Shown: piece by piece, positions 52,043 through 60,706 of the stretch | How the letters are laid out: each line of letters begins with the position of its first letter | Numbering within the stretch: the first letter of the stretch is position 1 | Assembly: GCA_000156115.1 (NCBI GenBank) | Contig: DS995276.1 | Coordinates: forward strand, 376,017 to 440,016 | Origin: Rhodobacteraceae bacterium HTCC2083 | Lineage (GTDB): Bacteria; Pseudomonadota; Alphaproteobacteria; Rhodobacterales; Rhodobacteraceae | Length of the DNA stretch: 64,000 bases | Direction: 5' to 3' | Program-made: the position numbers and the translations under genes | Notes under the pieces: generated by a model | The model's input: the letters and a program-made list of their open reading frames with translations, nothing else | Database searches by the model: none | What the model was told of the DNA's origin: nothing

Positions 52043-53502
52043 GTCTTTGCACCTCGCCGCATCAGCCCTTTGACGTAACCGACGAGTAACAGCGTTGTCA
52101 CGAGGATCACAACGGCGGCAAACACTGTCGCAACCTGGCTTTGTAGCTGCCATGCTTCATAGTGGACGGCCCAGCGGCGCGGGATGGAACTGGCCCCTGA
52201 CCACAGGAACATCAGCACAAAACCTGCCCCGCCTGCAACGTATGCCAGAAAGGCAAACCGGTCCAAGCCAGATTGCGTCACGCGGGAGGTGTCTTTTACA
52301 AGCCAAGCCGCGAACCCGAAGGCCATCGCAGCCTCACCAAGTAACAGATAGGTGTGGAAATGCCCCGGCACCCACTGCGTGTTGTGCATTAACTTATTGA
52401 CCGAGACCATACCGTCGATCATCGCAGGGATCGCACCGACACCCCAACCACCGACACCGAGGACCAGCAATTTTGTGGCCAAGTCCCATTTCATCCCTGA
52501 CCCTTTTATGTACAGGGCGGTTGAGAACAGGGTGACCGCGATCAATGGCACACCCGATGCGTAGGACACGACTTGGCCCGTGGCCATCGCCCATGCGGGC
52601 ATGTTCACGTCTTGCAGCAGGTGGTGAAAGTAAACCGCTTGCACAAAGACCACGACGGCAGCCCACGCAATGGCGAAAAGGCGTATGCTTTTCCACGGTT
52701 TTCCGGTGTATTCGGGGATGATCTCGTAGACCGCAGTGACCGCCATGTAGATGGTTGCGTTGATAAACACGTGGCCAAAGAAATAGGTTGCGTTCTTGGC
52801 GAGCAATGCGTCGACCGCGAAGCTGGGGATCAACAAGTTCACGATATTAGCCACCAAGACGATTGCCCCAAATACGATCCCGATGGAGTTGAAGACCATC
52901 ACGCTGGAGGCTGCGATGATTGTTGGGGGCGGGGCAGCGGCTGTGTCACCGTTTATAATGAATTTCCAGCCGAGACCGCCAAACAGACCTTTGAAAGACT
53001 TGGAAACCTTGTAACCCATCTCAAGGTAGTAAATCAGAAATCCGACACCGATCAGCAAGTAACCGACACAGAACACAACCGCGGCCCCTGCTTCCCACGC
53101 GCCACCGGAAATCGCGGGCAGAGGAAACAGAAATGTCCATGCGCCGCCGTATTGCCCGAAAAAGATTGACCCAAGGATGCAAACCACACCGGCAAGGAAT
53201 AGCCCAAGAAAGATGAGGTAAACCTTGGGATTCAGATCTACATAGCGCGCCACAAAGTACCACAGGATTGTGGCACCTGACAGCGCAGCAGAGCCTACCA
53301 TGCCAGCGCCATGCGCAGTGAGAAGTTGGTAGAAAATCGCCGGATCAAGGTCTATGATGCCGCCCTGTGCCGTGCGCATGACAAGCCCAAAGATCATCAT
53401 CAGCAAAAAGACCACACCGCCCAAACCCATGGTCAGCTTGATCATGTTTGCGCGTAAGTTCTCAGGCGGTGCTGTATCTATTTTAACTGTTGCATCGGTC
53501 AT
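52039..53502 (-). CDS. heme-copper oxidase / NO reductase-like catalytic subunit I
   Basis: The 487-residue protein has about 12 membrane helices and the heme and CuB ligands of the heme-copper superfamily. These are His in LTAHGAGM (low-spin heme), GHVFIN (first CuB His), HH in VYFHHLLQD, and His pairs in HNTQWVPGHFHTYLL. The Tyr expected four residues after the first CuB His in A/B-type oxidases (HPEVY) is Asn here. That points to a NO-reductase-like branch with CuA subunit II rather than a proton-pumping oxidase. The frame is intact, unlike its partners on both sides. Confidence 0.8.
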   Translation of the reverse strand: MTDATVKIDTAPPENLRANMIKLTMGLGGVVFLLMMIFGLVMRTAQGGIIDLDPAIFYQLLTAHGAGMVGSAALSGATILWYFVARYVDLNPKVYLIFLGLFLAGVVCILGSIFFGQYGGAWTFLFPLPAISGGAWEAGAAVVFCVGYLLIGVGFLIYYLEMGYKVSKSFKGLFGGLGWKFIINGDTAAAPPPTIIAASSVMVFNSIGIVFGAIVLVANIVNLLIPSFAVDALLAKNATYFFGHVFINATIYMAVTAVYEIIPEYTGKPWKSIRLFAIAWAAVVVFVQAVYFHHLLQDVNMPAWAMATGQVVSYASGVPLIAVTLFSTALYIKGSGMKWDLATKLLVLGVGGWGVGAIPAMIDGMVSVNKLMHNTQWVPGHFHTYLLLGEAAMAFGFAAWLVKDTSRVTQSGLDRFAFLAYVAGGAGFVLMFLWSGASSIPRRWAVHYEAWQLQSQVATVFAAVVILVTTLLLVGYVKGLMRRGAKT

Positions 53503-54005
53503 TGGGCCGCCTCCGTGACGTCGAATTCATTGATCATGTCGTGATGCGCGATTCCGCACAGTTCCATGCATAGGATTTGGTAGGTGCCGGGGGCGTCAAA
53601 CGTATGCACCAGCTTGTTGGTGTAGCCGGGCATCGCTTAGACTTGTGCCACTAGCGTCATGTCAGGGGTGTAAATGCCCATGCCGTGCGTGACGTCTTCG
53701 GTGGTGACGCGAAACTCCACCTCTTGGCCCATTGGGATTTCATAGATGTCGGTTTCCCATCACCACTGGCCGCCCGAGATGTTCACAACCATGGGTGCTG
53801 GACCTGCTGAAACATGAGGGTTCTCGCGCAACGTGGCCACGGAAATGATGACGCCAAAGACTATCATACCCCACAACAACAGGCTTCGGTTTTTGTTGGC
53901 TTGAGGTCCCGCAGCGGGCCCGTCGTTGGCATAGACTGCGCAGGTGTAGGTCACACCTACAACAGCCATCAACGCGAGGCTGATTATTAAAATCGTCGTC
54001 TGCAT
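53499..54005 (-). pseudogene. CuA-type subunit II with two in-frame stop codons
   Basis: Reading from ATG 54005 gives two N-terminal hydrophobic segments, then NISGGQW and TGA at codon 82. The same frame continues WETDIYEIPMGQEVEFRV, THGMGIYTPD, TAA at codon 123 (before AMPGYTNKLVHTFDAP), and the CuA motif CMELCGIAHHDM near the end. Both stops are single-base changes away from Trp and Gln codons expected in the family. Its final TGA overlaps the subunit I ATG (ATGA). This is a recent pseudogene unless the stops are read through. Confidence 0.87.
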
Positions 54006-54045
54006 AGAGCGTTCCTTTGTGTCAATTTACGCTTCACCGTATTAA

Positions 54046-54089
54046 TTGGTATTTTAAATGTTAATTTAATTAAGCACTGTAAATACCAA
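54046..54089. promoter_or_regulatory. inverted repeat in the divergent rrf2/oxidase region
   Basis: TTGGTATTT (54046-54054) and AAATACCAA (54081-54089) are exact complements separated by 26 AT-rich bases. They lie between subunit II (start 54005) and the Rrf2 gene (start 54114), a natural place for autoregulation by the Rrf2 protein. Confidence 0.55.
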
Positions 54090-54113
54090 ATATGTGTGTT
54101 AAGGATACGCGTT

Positions 54114-54557
54114 ATGCAGTTATCCAAATTTACCGACTATGCCTTACGCACGCTTATGCATCTTGCTATTGCAGAAAAGCATATGTTGACGACCCGCCAG
54201 ATCGCCGAGATCCATGACGCAAAGTACAACCACCTTGCAAAAGTGACCCAATGGTTGGTGCGTGAGGGATATGTTGCCTCTGTCAGAGGCAGGTCGGGTG
54301 GTCTGAGATTAGCCAAGCAGCCCAGGCACATAAACATAGGATATGTCGTGCGCGACTTGGAAAGCCAGACTGAACTTGTCGAGTGCTTGCGGCCCGATGG
54401 GGGCAGTTGCGTATTGGCCCCGTCATGCGGTTTGACCTCTGCACTTAGGGTAGCACAAGACGCATTTTATACATCTCTAAGTACGATGACGCTGGCAGAT
54501 TTGACGAAGAACAACGCTCCTATGGCCAGACTGCTGGCGCGTCTGAACGAAGAGTAG
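54114..54557 (+). CDS. Rrf2-family iron-sulfur regulator, NsrR type
   Basis: The ATG at 54114 (MQLSKFTDYALRTLMHLAIA) is the usual Rrf2 start. The 147-residue protein has the winged HTH (LTTRQIAEIHDAKYNHLAKV, VRGRSGGLRLAK). It has the three-Cys cluster motif ECLRPDGGSCVLAPSC near residue 92, the arrangement that binds an NO-sensitive Fe-S cluster in NsrR. It is divergent from the oxidase/NO reductase-like genes and probably represses them. It remains intact while its target genes decay. Confidence 0.87.
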   Translation: MQLSKFTDYALRTLMHLAIAEKHMLTTRQIAEIHDAKYNHLAKVTQWLVREGYVASVRGRSGGLRLAKQPRHINIGYVVRDLESQTELVECLRPDGGSCVLAPSCGLTSALRVAQDAFYTSLSTMTLADLTKNNAPMARLLARLNEE

Positions 54558-54591
54558 GCCGCCACTTAATATTGGGGCGGCCTAGTTGGGT

Positions 54592-54954
54592 TTACTGTCC
54601 CAAATTTCCGCTGGCGATTTGTTCTTCAAATCGGTTGCGCGCTTTGTTGGACAAACGACCCTCAAGGAATGACGCGGGCACCTCTGCAACGTCGCCGACG
54701 GCAATCGTCATCACCATTCCCATCGTAAAATGAGGCTTGCACTTGATGCCGTATATTCCGCTGACATCAAAGGTGACTTCGATCTCTTCATTGATATCAC
54801 CTTTGAATGCACTGGCCGCATCGGGGAACATACCATCGATGGTTTCGGCGTTATGTCCTCTGTCTGAGGCGAGGAACCTGACCGTGTCACCTGCAGCAAT
54901 TTCTAAGAACGCAGGCTCAAAGGCCATGCGCGCGTCGTCAGTTCGGTTGAGCAT
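54592..54954 (-). pseudogene. pseudoazurin lacking its signal peptide
   Basis: The 120-residue frame matches mature pseudoazurin: MAFEPAFLEIAAGDTVRFLA, DRGHNAETIDGMFPDAASAF, and the copper ligands His in GHNAE, Cys in GIKCKPH, the following His and Met. Pseudoazurin is a periplasmic electron donor to nitrite, N2O and NO reductases. The frame is closed by TGA immediately before its first ATG, so no export signal can be encoded. The protein would stay in the cytoplasm, and the gene is probably 5'-truncated. Confidence 0.78.
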
Positions 54955-55435
54955 TCACCGCTCCATTTTTAGTACAGTGATCCAAATGTTCAGACCAAAA
55001 TCAATAGGTCCTGAGTCTAGCTTGGATAGCGAATAATAGACTCTTCTGCTCTGGGCTCTGTGTCGCCGTTAGATCGATTGCAGCATGTGACCTCAAAGAT
55101 AACATCGCTTTCAGTAAAGACGGCCCAAAGGAGACACCAGCACCAGGTCAATCGCCGCAGAGCAGCTTCTCCAAGCCGGACGTTAATCGGTCTTGCGAGA
55201 TTAAATCGACCAAATGAAGGCCCCATCGGAACATTAGATCAAAAACTACCTGAGACGTTTTCCAATACTCAAAGATATCCGGGACCAAAATTTTCAAGAC
55301 TTCAGGCTCGTCCACACATGTCCAATTCCACCTCGCAATACTGCTTCTCACGCTAAGTCTGGAAATCTATACTTTTCGTTTCTATTGAAACCCCACTAAG
55401 ATGCGTACATTCACTTCACAAACTAGGAAATTTCC
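54955..55435. other. 481-bp stretch without a recognisable gene
   Basis: No frame here has both a good start signal and a familiar sequence. A minus-strand frame at 55148-55351 (including KILVPDIFEYWKTSQVVFDL) is the longest plausible reading, but it resembles nothing I know. Because it follows the truncated pseudoazurin, this is probably degraded sequence plus the promoter of the oxidoreductase operon. Confidence 0.5.
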
Positions 55436-56932
55436 TTGGCAACATTGAAGATATTAACGCGACGCGCTGCCTTGCTGGGCGGTGGTGCCGCTATTGGGGG
55501 TTTGGCGACCAAAGCGTTTACCCCATCCAACCCGACGCTCGACGGCACACGCTTTATCAAGCCAAGTGGAGCAGCGGACATGTTGAACGATGCCAGTGGT
55601 CTAAGCGAAACAACAATTTTTCGCCACATCACCATAAAGCATGATCCCGGCGCTCAACTCATCACCGCCATCCGCACAGAGCTAAATGAAGCCAGAGAGA
55701 ACGGTCGTCCCGTCAATGTTGGCGCGGCACGTCATTCGATGGGTGGGCAAGCAATTCCGCGCGATGGGCACGCAATCACTTTTGACAATGGACTGGTTGA
55801 ACCTGACACTTCCAATCAAATGATGCGGACACATTCGGGCGCGCGGTGGAGCGATGTCATTGCTTTGGCAGACCCATTAGATCTTGGTCCACGTGTCATG
55901 CAATCTAACAATGACTTTGGCATCGCTGCGACCTTCTGCGTGAACGCACATGGATGGCCTGTAAAAGAAGGGCCAATGGGCAGCACCGTTCGCGGGTTTG
56001 AAATGATTTTGCCAGACGGTGAACTCGTGACATGTTCGCGCACTGAAAATGCTGATCTGTTTGGAATGACAATGGGTGGCTATGGCCTGACCGGTATAAT
56101 CACCCAAATGGATGTCGAATTGGCAAAGAACCAGCGCCTTGAACCAACCTATGCTGAAATGCCCGGGGAAGAATTGGGGACACGTATCGTCGAAGCTCTT
56201 GCTGATGGTGAAGTCACCATGGCCTACGGTCGCCTCAGCGTGACGCGCGCAGATTTCATGTCAAAAGCTCTATTAGTAACCTTTCGGCCAAGCGCAGATC
56301 AAAGCGACCTCCCCGCCGCCAGCGGTTCAGGCGCTGCGGCAAATATTGCGAGCCGGATTTATCGCGCGCAGCTAGGCAATGAAAGGATGAAAGACGTGCG
56401 TTGGTGGTTCGAGTCCGATTTAGCGACAACGATTGTCAGCGGGCCGTCGACCCGTAATAGTCTTATCAACGAACCTGTCGTGACGTTGGATGATCGTAAT
56501 CCCGACCGCACAGATATTCTTCATGAATATTTCGTATCACCCGATCGATTTGCAGAATTCGTAAGGCTATGTCGCGAGGTGATACCCGGATCATTCCAAG
56601 AGTTCCTAAACGTGACTTTGCGGTTTGTTGACACAGACCCCGACAGCTGGCTTGCTTATGCGCCGGTCCCACGAATTGCCGCGGTCATGTCGTTTAGTCA
56701 GGAAATGACTGCACGCGCCGAGGCGGATATGCAAAGGATGACACAGGAACTTATCGCTGGTGTCAATGCGATTGGCGGGACCTACTACCTGCCCTATCGG
56801 CCACACGCACGTCAGGACCAACTCGCACAGGCCTATCCTCGCGCAGCGGAATTCGTAGCGGCCAAACGGGCGCTGGACCCTAATTTGGTCCTACGGAACA
56901 ATCTCTGGGACAGTTACTTGAGGGTACTATGA
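55436..56932 (+). CDS. Tat-exported FAD-binding oxidoreductase (PCMH type)
   Basis: TTG at 55436 follows AGGAAA at good spacing; no ATG is available in frame. The 498-residue protein begins LTRRAALLGGGAAIGGLATK, a twin-arginine-type signal. The FAD-binding domain follows with VNVGAARHSMGGQAIPRDGH (the PCMH HS/G region), then FGIAATFCVNAHGW and GMTMGGYGLTGIITQMD. The C-terminal part is of the berberine/sugar-oxidase sort and ends RALDPNLVLRNNLWDSYL. The substrate is unknown; sugar alcohol or lactone oxidation would fit the family. It starts a four-gene operon. Confidence 0.83.
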   Translation: MATLKILTRRAALLGGGAAIGGLATKAFTPSNPTLDGTRFIKPSGAADMLNDASGLSETTIFRHITIKHDPGAQLITAIRTELNEARENGRPVNVGAARHSMGGQAIPRDGHAITFDNGLVEPDTSNQMMRTHSGARWSDVIALADPLDLGPRVMQSNNDFGIAATFCVNAHGWPVKEGPMGSTVRGFEMILPDGELVTCSRTENADLFGMTMGGYGLTGIITQMDVELAKNQRLEPTYAEMPGEELGTRIVEALADGEVTMAYGRLSVTRADFMSKALLVTFRPSADQSDLPAASGSGAAANIASRIYRAQLGNERMKDVRWWFESDLATTIVSGPSTRNSLINEPVVTLDDRNPDRTDILHEYFVSPDRFAEFVRLCREVIPGSFQEFLNVTLRFVDTDPDSWLAYAPVPRIAAVMSFSQEMTARAEADMQRMTQELIAGVNAIGGTYYLPYRPHARQDQLAQAYPRAAEFVAAKRALDPNLVLRNNLWDSYLRVL

Positions 56933-57336
56933 CAATACTTCAGAAATTCGCACTCGGTTATTCCGTCGTTCTGCTAGGTGCAGCAGCCCTAAACTATGTC
57001 CCCGGCATTACCGACGTTGATGGTCGTGCCTTTGGCATTTTCGCGCTTGATCTGTTTGACGATGCACTTCATCTGGTTTCGGCAATTTGGGCGCTATTGG
57101 CGGCATTTTTTGGCGCACGCGCCAGCAAGGTATTCTTGGTGATCTTTGGCGCGCTTTATCTCGGTGATGGCGTTTTTGGGTTTTTCACAGGCTACGGCTA
57201 TCTCGACTTTGGTATCTTCACCAACGCGTCTGAGGGTCTTTCCTTCACGCTTTTCCGTATTCTTGCCAACTTGCCACACATCGCTTTGGGTGGCGTTGCA
57301 TTGGGCGCAGGTCTACGGTTCGGTCGCAACACATGA
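56929..57336 (+). CDS. four-helix membrane protein (DUF4383-like)
   Basis: The ATG overlaps the oxidoreductase stop by 4 bp. The 135-residue product has four hydrophobic helices with the pattern DDALHLVSAIWALLAAFFGA and GALYLGDGVFGFFTGYGYLD, which resembles DUF4383 proteins. No catalytic residues are evident. The tight operon suggests it works with the exported oxidoreductase, perhaps as a quinone or membrane partner (inference). Confidence 0.7.
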   Translation: MTILQKFALGYSVVLLGAAALNYVPGITDVDGRAFGIFALDLFDDALHLVSAIWALLAAFFGARASKVFLVIFGALYLGDGVFGFFTGYGYLDFGIFTNASEGLSFTLFRILANLPHIALGGVALGAGLRFGRNT

Positions 57337-58376
57337 GGAAGTTCCTTAAACTGGTTGTGTTATTGATTTTACTGTTTTTTGTCGGGCTCACCGCGCCAGT
57401 TGCCTATATTGAACTGGCTTGCCGACCCACCGAAACAGCTTCAACCTACGAACCAATTTTACTGCCAGAACATCACCGCGCGGAAGGTAAAACACTACTC
57501 ACCTATCCAGAATGGCATATCGTTCATGCTTATGATGACTATGCCAAAGTGATCAGCACCAGCGATCCACACGATTATCGATACCTGTCATCAATCGGTG
57601 GTTTCTGGACATCTCTTTGCAGTCTTTCGCAAGCGTCCGGCCCACACGGTGGATTTCCAAGCTCTTTCAAGCAGACAATCTACACCATCGGGGTCAGCTT
57701 TTCGGCTGAACTTCTTGCCAAAGCCCTCTATGAAGAAACAATCGGCCGTGCCGCTACATGGATGCGTGGCGACACGCGCGCACCGCTCGATGATTTATCA
57801 GCCGATCAAGCCGAACAATACAGCGCATTCTTACAGCAAGTCCCTTGGTATCGCTGGGACTTCGCTCGCGACGCCCAAGCATTAACTGTAAATGCCGGCG
57901 ATGCGTTGCGTGACCGCGAACGTCGGTTTGCGCTCGGGATAGAGTACCGAACAAAGGCCCAGTACGCGAAAGTTATCGCCGCCGCTGTCGCCAACATGGA
58001 ACCCGACGCACTTCGATTGCGTTTGATTGTGACCGGTCTGAGCAACGAAGAGCTTACGGCCTTTGACAGTTTAAACATCATCGCAGAACATGACCAAGGG
58101 ATCGAGATCGACACGCCACGTTATCGCGAATTGACTGTGTTGTTGTCGAAAATGGCGCAGGCCAATGGCGACTTTGTCGAGATTGCCGGAAACGATGACA
58201 TTTTGTTAACAGCGACGTCCGACAGCGCAAACCTTGACGAAGCTCTCTACAGCTTCACGCGCCAAGGCTATGGCGACTTCCGACACTTGATCCTGCTGCC
58301 GGTCACGGACTTGGCGGATACTTTGCGAAGTTTGGACGGGCAATCCCTACATTTGGAACACATCCATGACTTTTAA
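57333..58376 (+). CDS. conserved membrane-anchored protein of unknown function
   Basis: The ATG overlaps the previous gene by 4 bp. The 347-residue protein has one N-terminal membrane helix (LVVLLILLFFVGLTAPVAYI). A soluble, probably periplasmic domain follows, with LLTYPEWHIVHAYDDYAKVI, SSIGGFWTSLCSL and FKQTIYTIGVSFSAELLAKA. I do not recognise an enzyme family. The many conserved-looking aromatic and charged residues and the coupling to a Tat-exported FAD enzyme suggest a joint periplasmic function (inference). Confidence 0.68.
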   Translation: MRKFLKLVVLLILLFFVGLTAPVAYIELACRPTETASTYEPILLPEHHRAEGKTLLTYPEWHIVHAYDDYAKVISTSDPHDYRYLSSIGGFWTSLCSLSQASGPHGGFPSSFKQTIYTIGVSFSAELLAKALYEETIGRAATWMRGDTRAPLDDLSADQAEQYSAFLQQVPWYRWDFARDAQALTVNAGDALRDRERRFALGIEYRTKAQYAKVIAAAVANMEPDALRLRLIVTGLSNEELTAFDSLNIIAEHDQGIEIDTPRYRELTVLLSKMAQANGDFVEIAGNDDILLTATSDSANLDEALYSFTRQGYGDFRHLILLPVTDLADTLRSLDGQSLHLEHIHDF

Positions 58377-58647
58377 GACTTGGGGCATTTCCATAACTGC
58401 AGTCGTGATTGGCTGGTTTTGCCTCCAACTGTCAGTAATGTATCTCACGGATGCAGCGCCTGGCGCAGTTGCCTTGTTCCCCTCAAATGACTTCATCGCC
58501 CGCTTACCTAAAGATATGGCCATCGTTGGGGCTGGGTCCAATTGGATCACGGTTTGGTCTGACCGACCAAATCTCGGCCAAAACCTATATGCCGCCGGTG
58601 CCTTGATAGTCTTACCCGCCGGACTTCCTGGCTGTTTACCACTTTAG
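58366..58647 (+). CDS. small membrane-anchored protein, 93 aa
   Basis: The ATG lies 11 bp before the end of the preceding gene. The product has an N-terminal hydrophobic helix (GISITAVVIGWFCLQLSVMY) and a short soluble part (KDMAIVGAGSNWITVWSDRP). A weakly hydrophobic end (AGALIVLPAGLPGCLPL) closes it. It may be complete, or cut at its 3' end where the sequence turns non-coding near the recombinase remnant. The family is unknown. Confidence 0.5.
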   Translation: MTFKTWGISITAVVIGWFCLQLSVMYLTDAAPGAVALFPSNDFIARLPKDMAIVGAGSNWITVWSDRPNLGQNLYAAGALIVLPAGLPGCLPL

Positions 58648-58879
58648 ATGTCGATGTCTTTAGAAGGGCTCGAAACGGACTTGCGGCGGTGCAGCACTCG
58701 AAAAACCGATTGTCGCAGCCCCCGAGGTCGGCAAGGCGGGACAAAACTGCCGTCCAACAATTGAATTTAGGTGACCGCTAACCGTCGAAGTCATTTGACG
58801 AACGTGGAAACCCCCAGAGCAACAAACCCTCTCTTAGCAAATACCGCTATTTGGTCCCATAAGCGCTGACGTCAGACAC

Positions 58880-59074
58880 TTGAGGCCCAAATCAAAGCCT
58901 TTGGTTCGAGAATGGAATGGTAAGCGGTATCAAGTCGACGTCACCGACACTGGGTATGTGTTGAACGGTGAGGCATACAAATCGCTCTCAGCCATTGCGC
59001 TGCACATAACTGGAACCAACTGGTCCGGCCCACGCTTCTTTGGTTTGACCAAGGTAGCGGGGAGCGCCGCATAA
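58880..59074 (+). pseudogene. DUF2924 protein, C-terminal fragment
   Basis: The 64-residue frame (LVREWNGKRYQVDVTDTGYV, then SLSAIALHITGTNWSGPRFF) is the end of a DUF2924 protein, which normally has about 130-170 residues and stands directly upstream of a large serine recombinase in alphaproteobacterial elements. The first half is missing. It ends where the recombinase frame begins, keeping the normal gene order. Confidence 0.72.
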
Positions 59075-60400
59075 AGAAAATCCGCTGCGCCATCTATACC
59101 CGAAAGAGCTCGGAGGAAGGGTTGGAGCAAGACTTCAACTCTCCGGATGCCCAGCACGAGGCCTGCGCGGCCTACATCGCCAGTCAGAAGCACGAGGGCT
59201 GGGTACAGGTGGTGGAGCGGTACGATGACGGAGGCATCTCAGGCGGCACGCTGGAGCGGCCTAGCTTGCAGAGGTTGCTGGCAGACATAGATCGCGGTGC
59301 CGTTGATCAGATCAACGGTTTACAAGATCGACCGGCTGACACGCTCTTTGGCCGACTTCTCCAAGATAGTCGACGTCCTGGATGTAGCGAAAGCCTCGTT
59401 TGTGTCTGTAACCCAATCGTTCAACACTGCGACCAGCATGGGTCGCTTAACGCTGAACATGCTTTTGAGCTTTGCTCAGTTTGAACGCGAGGTGACGGCA
59501 GAGCGCATTCGAGACAAGATCGCCGCTTCAAAAAGCAGAGGGTTTCATCACACCAGAACGGTGGGATCGCATTCAAACAATGTTGCAGGACGGCGCGAGC
59601 AAAAGCAGGGCCCGTGAAACCGCAAAGCAACGCTCACTGCTCTGCGGTAAGATTAATGATGAGACCGGGGATCGACTGACACCATCGCACAGCAAGACAA
59701 AAGCTGGCACTCGGCTTCGATACTACGTCTCGCATCGATTGATCAATAACAGCGGCGCAAAAAACAAGGAGGGTTGGCGATTGCCGGCGGTAGAGTTGGA
59801 GAGCAAGGTCGCCCATGTGATCGCCAAGCAGCTCACGGCCCCCTCATTCATTGGACCGCTCTTTCCAGATGCTACAGCCGCAGAGATTGCAGATGCCGAG
59901 GCTAAGATAGATGCCATCGGTGACAGATCAACTTCATGGCTTGAACTTATCAAGCGCATCGATCTGAATGCTGGCGAGCTAAACATCTGCTTAGACCAAA
60001 AGAGGATCGCAACACTCTTCGAGCGCGACAGTAACGAGCAACTCCAAGACCTACTCACAATCAAAGCCCCTTCCAGATCCGTAAACGCGGAGTGGAAACC
60101 AAACTGATCTTTGCGGATGCGCCAAGCCAGCGCGATGAGACTTTGATCAAGAATATCGCCAAAGCCCATCACTGGTTTGAGCAAATCAAGTCAGGCAAGA
60201 CATTTTCTCAAATCGCTGCGAACGATCAGGTCTCCAAACGACGCATCCAACAGATGATCGAACTCGCGTTTCTGGCACCGGACATTATCCGTGATGTTAT
60301 GGATGGCGCTCAACCAATTGGGCTCACATCTGATTGGTGTCTGCGACACGCCATCCCAGTAAACTGGGCTGAGCAACGCGCATTGATCGCGACTCTATAA
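59071..60400 (+). pseudogene. large serine recombinase, broken by frameshifts and a deletion
   Basis: Pieces in different frames align end to end. The first is the N-terminal catalytic domain (IRCAIYTRKSSEEGLEQDFN, then RYDDGGISGGTLERPSLQRL) with the catalytic Ser in TRKS. After a frameshift near 59320 comes VYKIDRLTRSLADFSKIVDV to FAQFEREVTAERIRDKIAAS. After a large in-gene loss near 59540 comes ITPERWDRIQTMLQDGASKS. After another shift near 60090 comes the C-terminal end. It would have mobilised an element here; it is inactive now. Confidence 0.85.
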
Positions 60401-60567
60401 GCTCCCACCTCAAACTCGTATCGCGGAAATGGCGACCTCAGACTGATGGCATATCTGCGCCTCATTCAGCGCCACCTAACAGACTGCATTACAAACCCAA
60501 CGGCGTAACCCACGGATAAGTCGGCACTAACTCGCACAACACTCGTATCGGGAATATAAGTGGGTAC

Positions 60568-60642
60568 TGGCTGGGGTGGTAGGATTCGAACCTACGGTAC
60601 ACGCTACCAAAAAGCGTTGCCTTACCGCTTGGCTACACCCCA
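60568..60642 (-). tRNA. tRNA-Gln (anticodon TTG)
   Basis: On the minus strand the sequence folds into a full cloverleaf. The acceptor TGGGGTG pairs with CACCCCA, followed by G and an encoded CCA. The anticodon stem is ACGCT/AGCGT with loop TTTTGGT (anticodon TTG), and the T arm is GTAGG-TTCGAAT-CCTAC. The 3' end points toward the recombinase pseudogene, the usual side for element integration. Confidence 0.96.
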
Positions 60643-60706
60643 TCAGTGATGCGCTATTTACGCGGGAGGGAAGCGGCGATCAAGGGCATATTTGCAAAAA
60701 ATGCAC

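Noticed and set aside
55148-55351. Minus-strand ORF of 67 codons in the gap before the oxidoreductase
   Set aside because: No recognisable family and no convincing start signal; kept only as a note in the gap entry.
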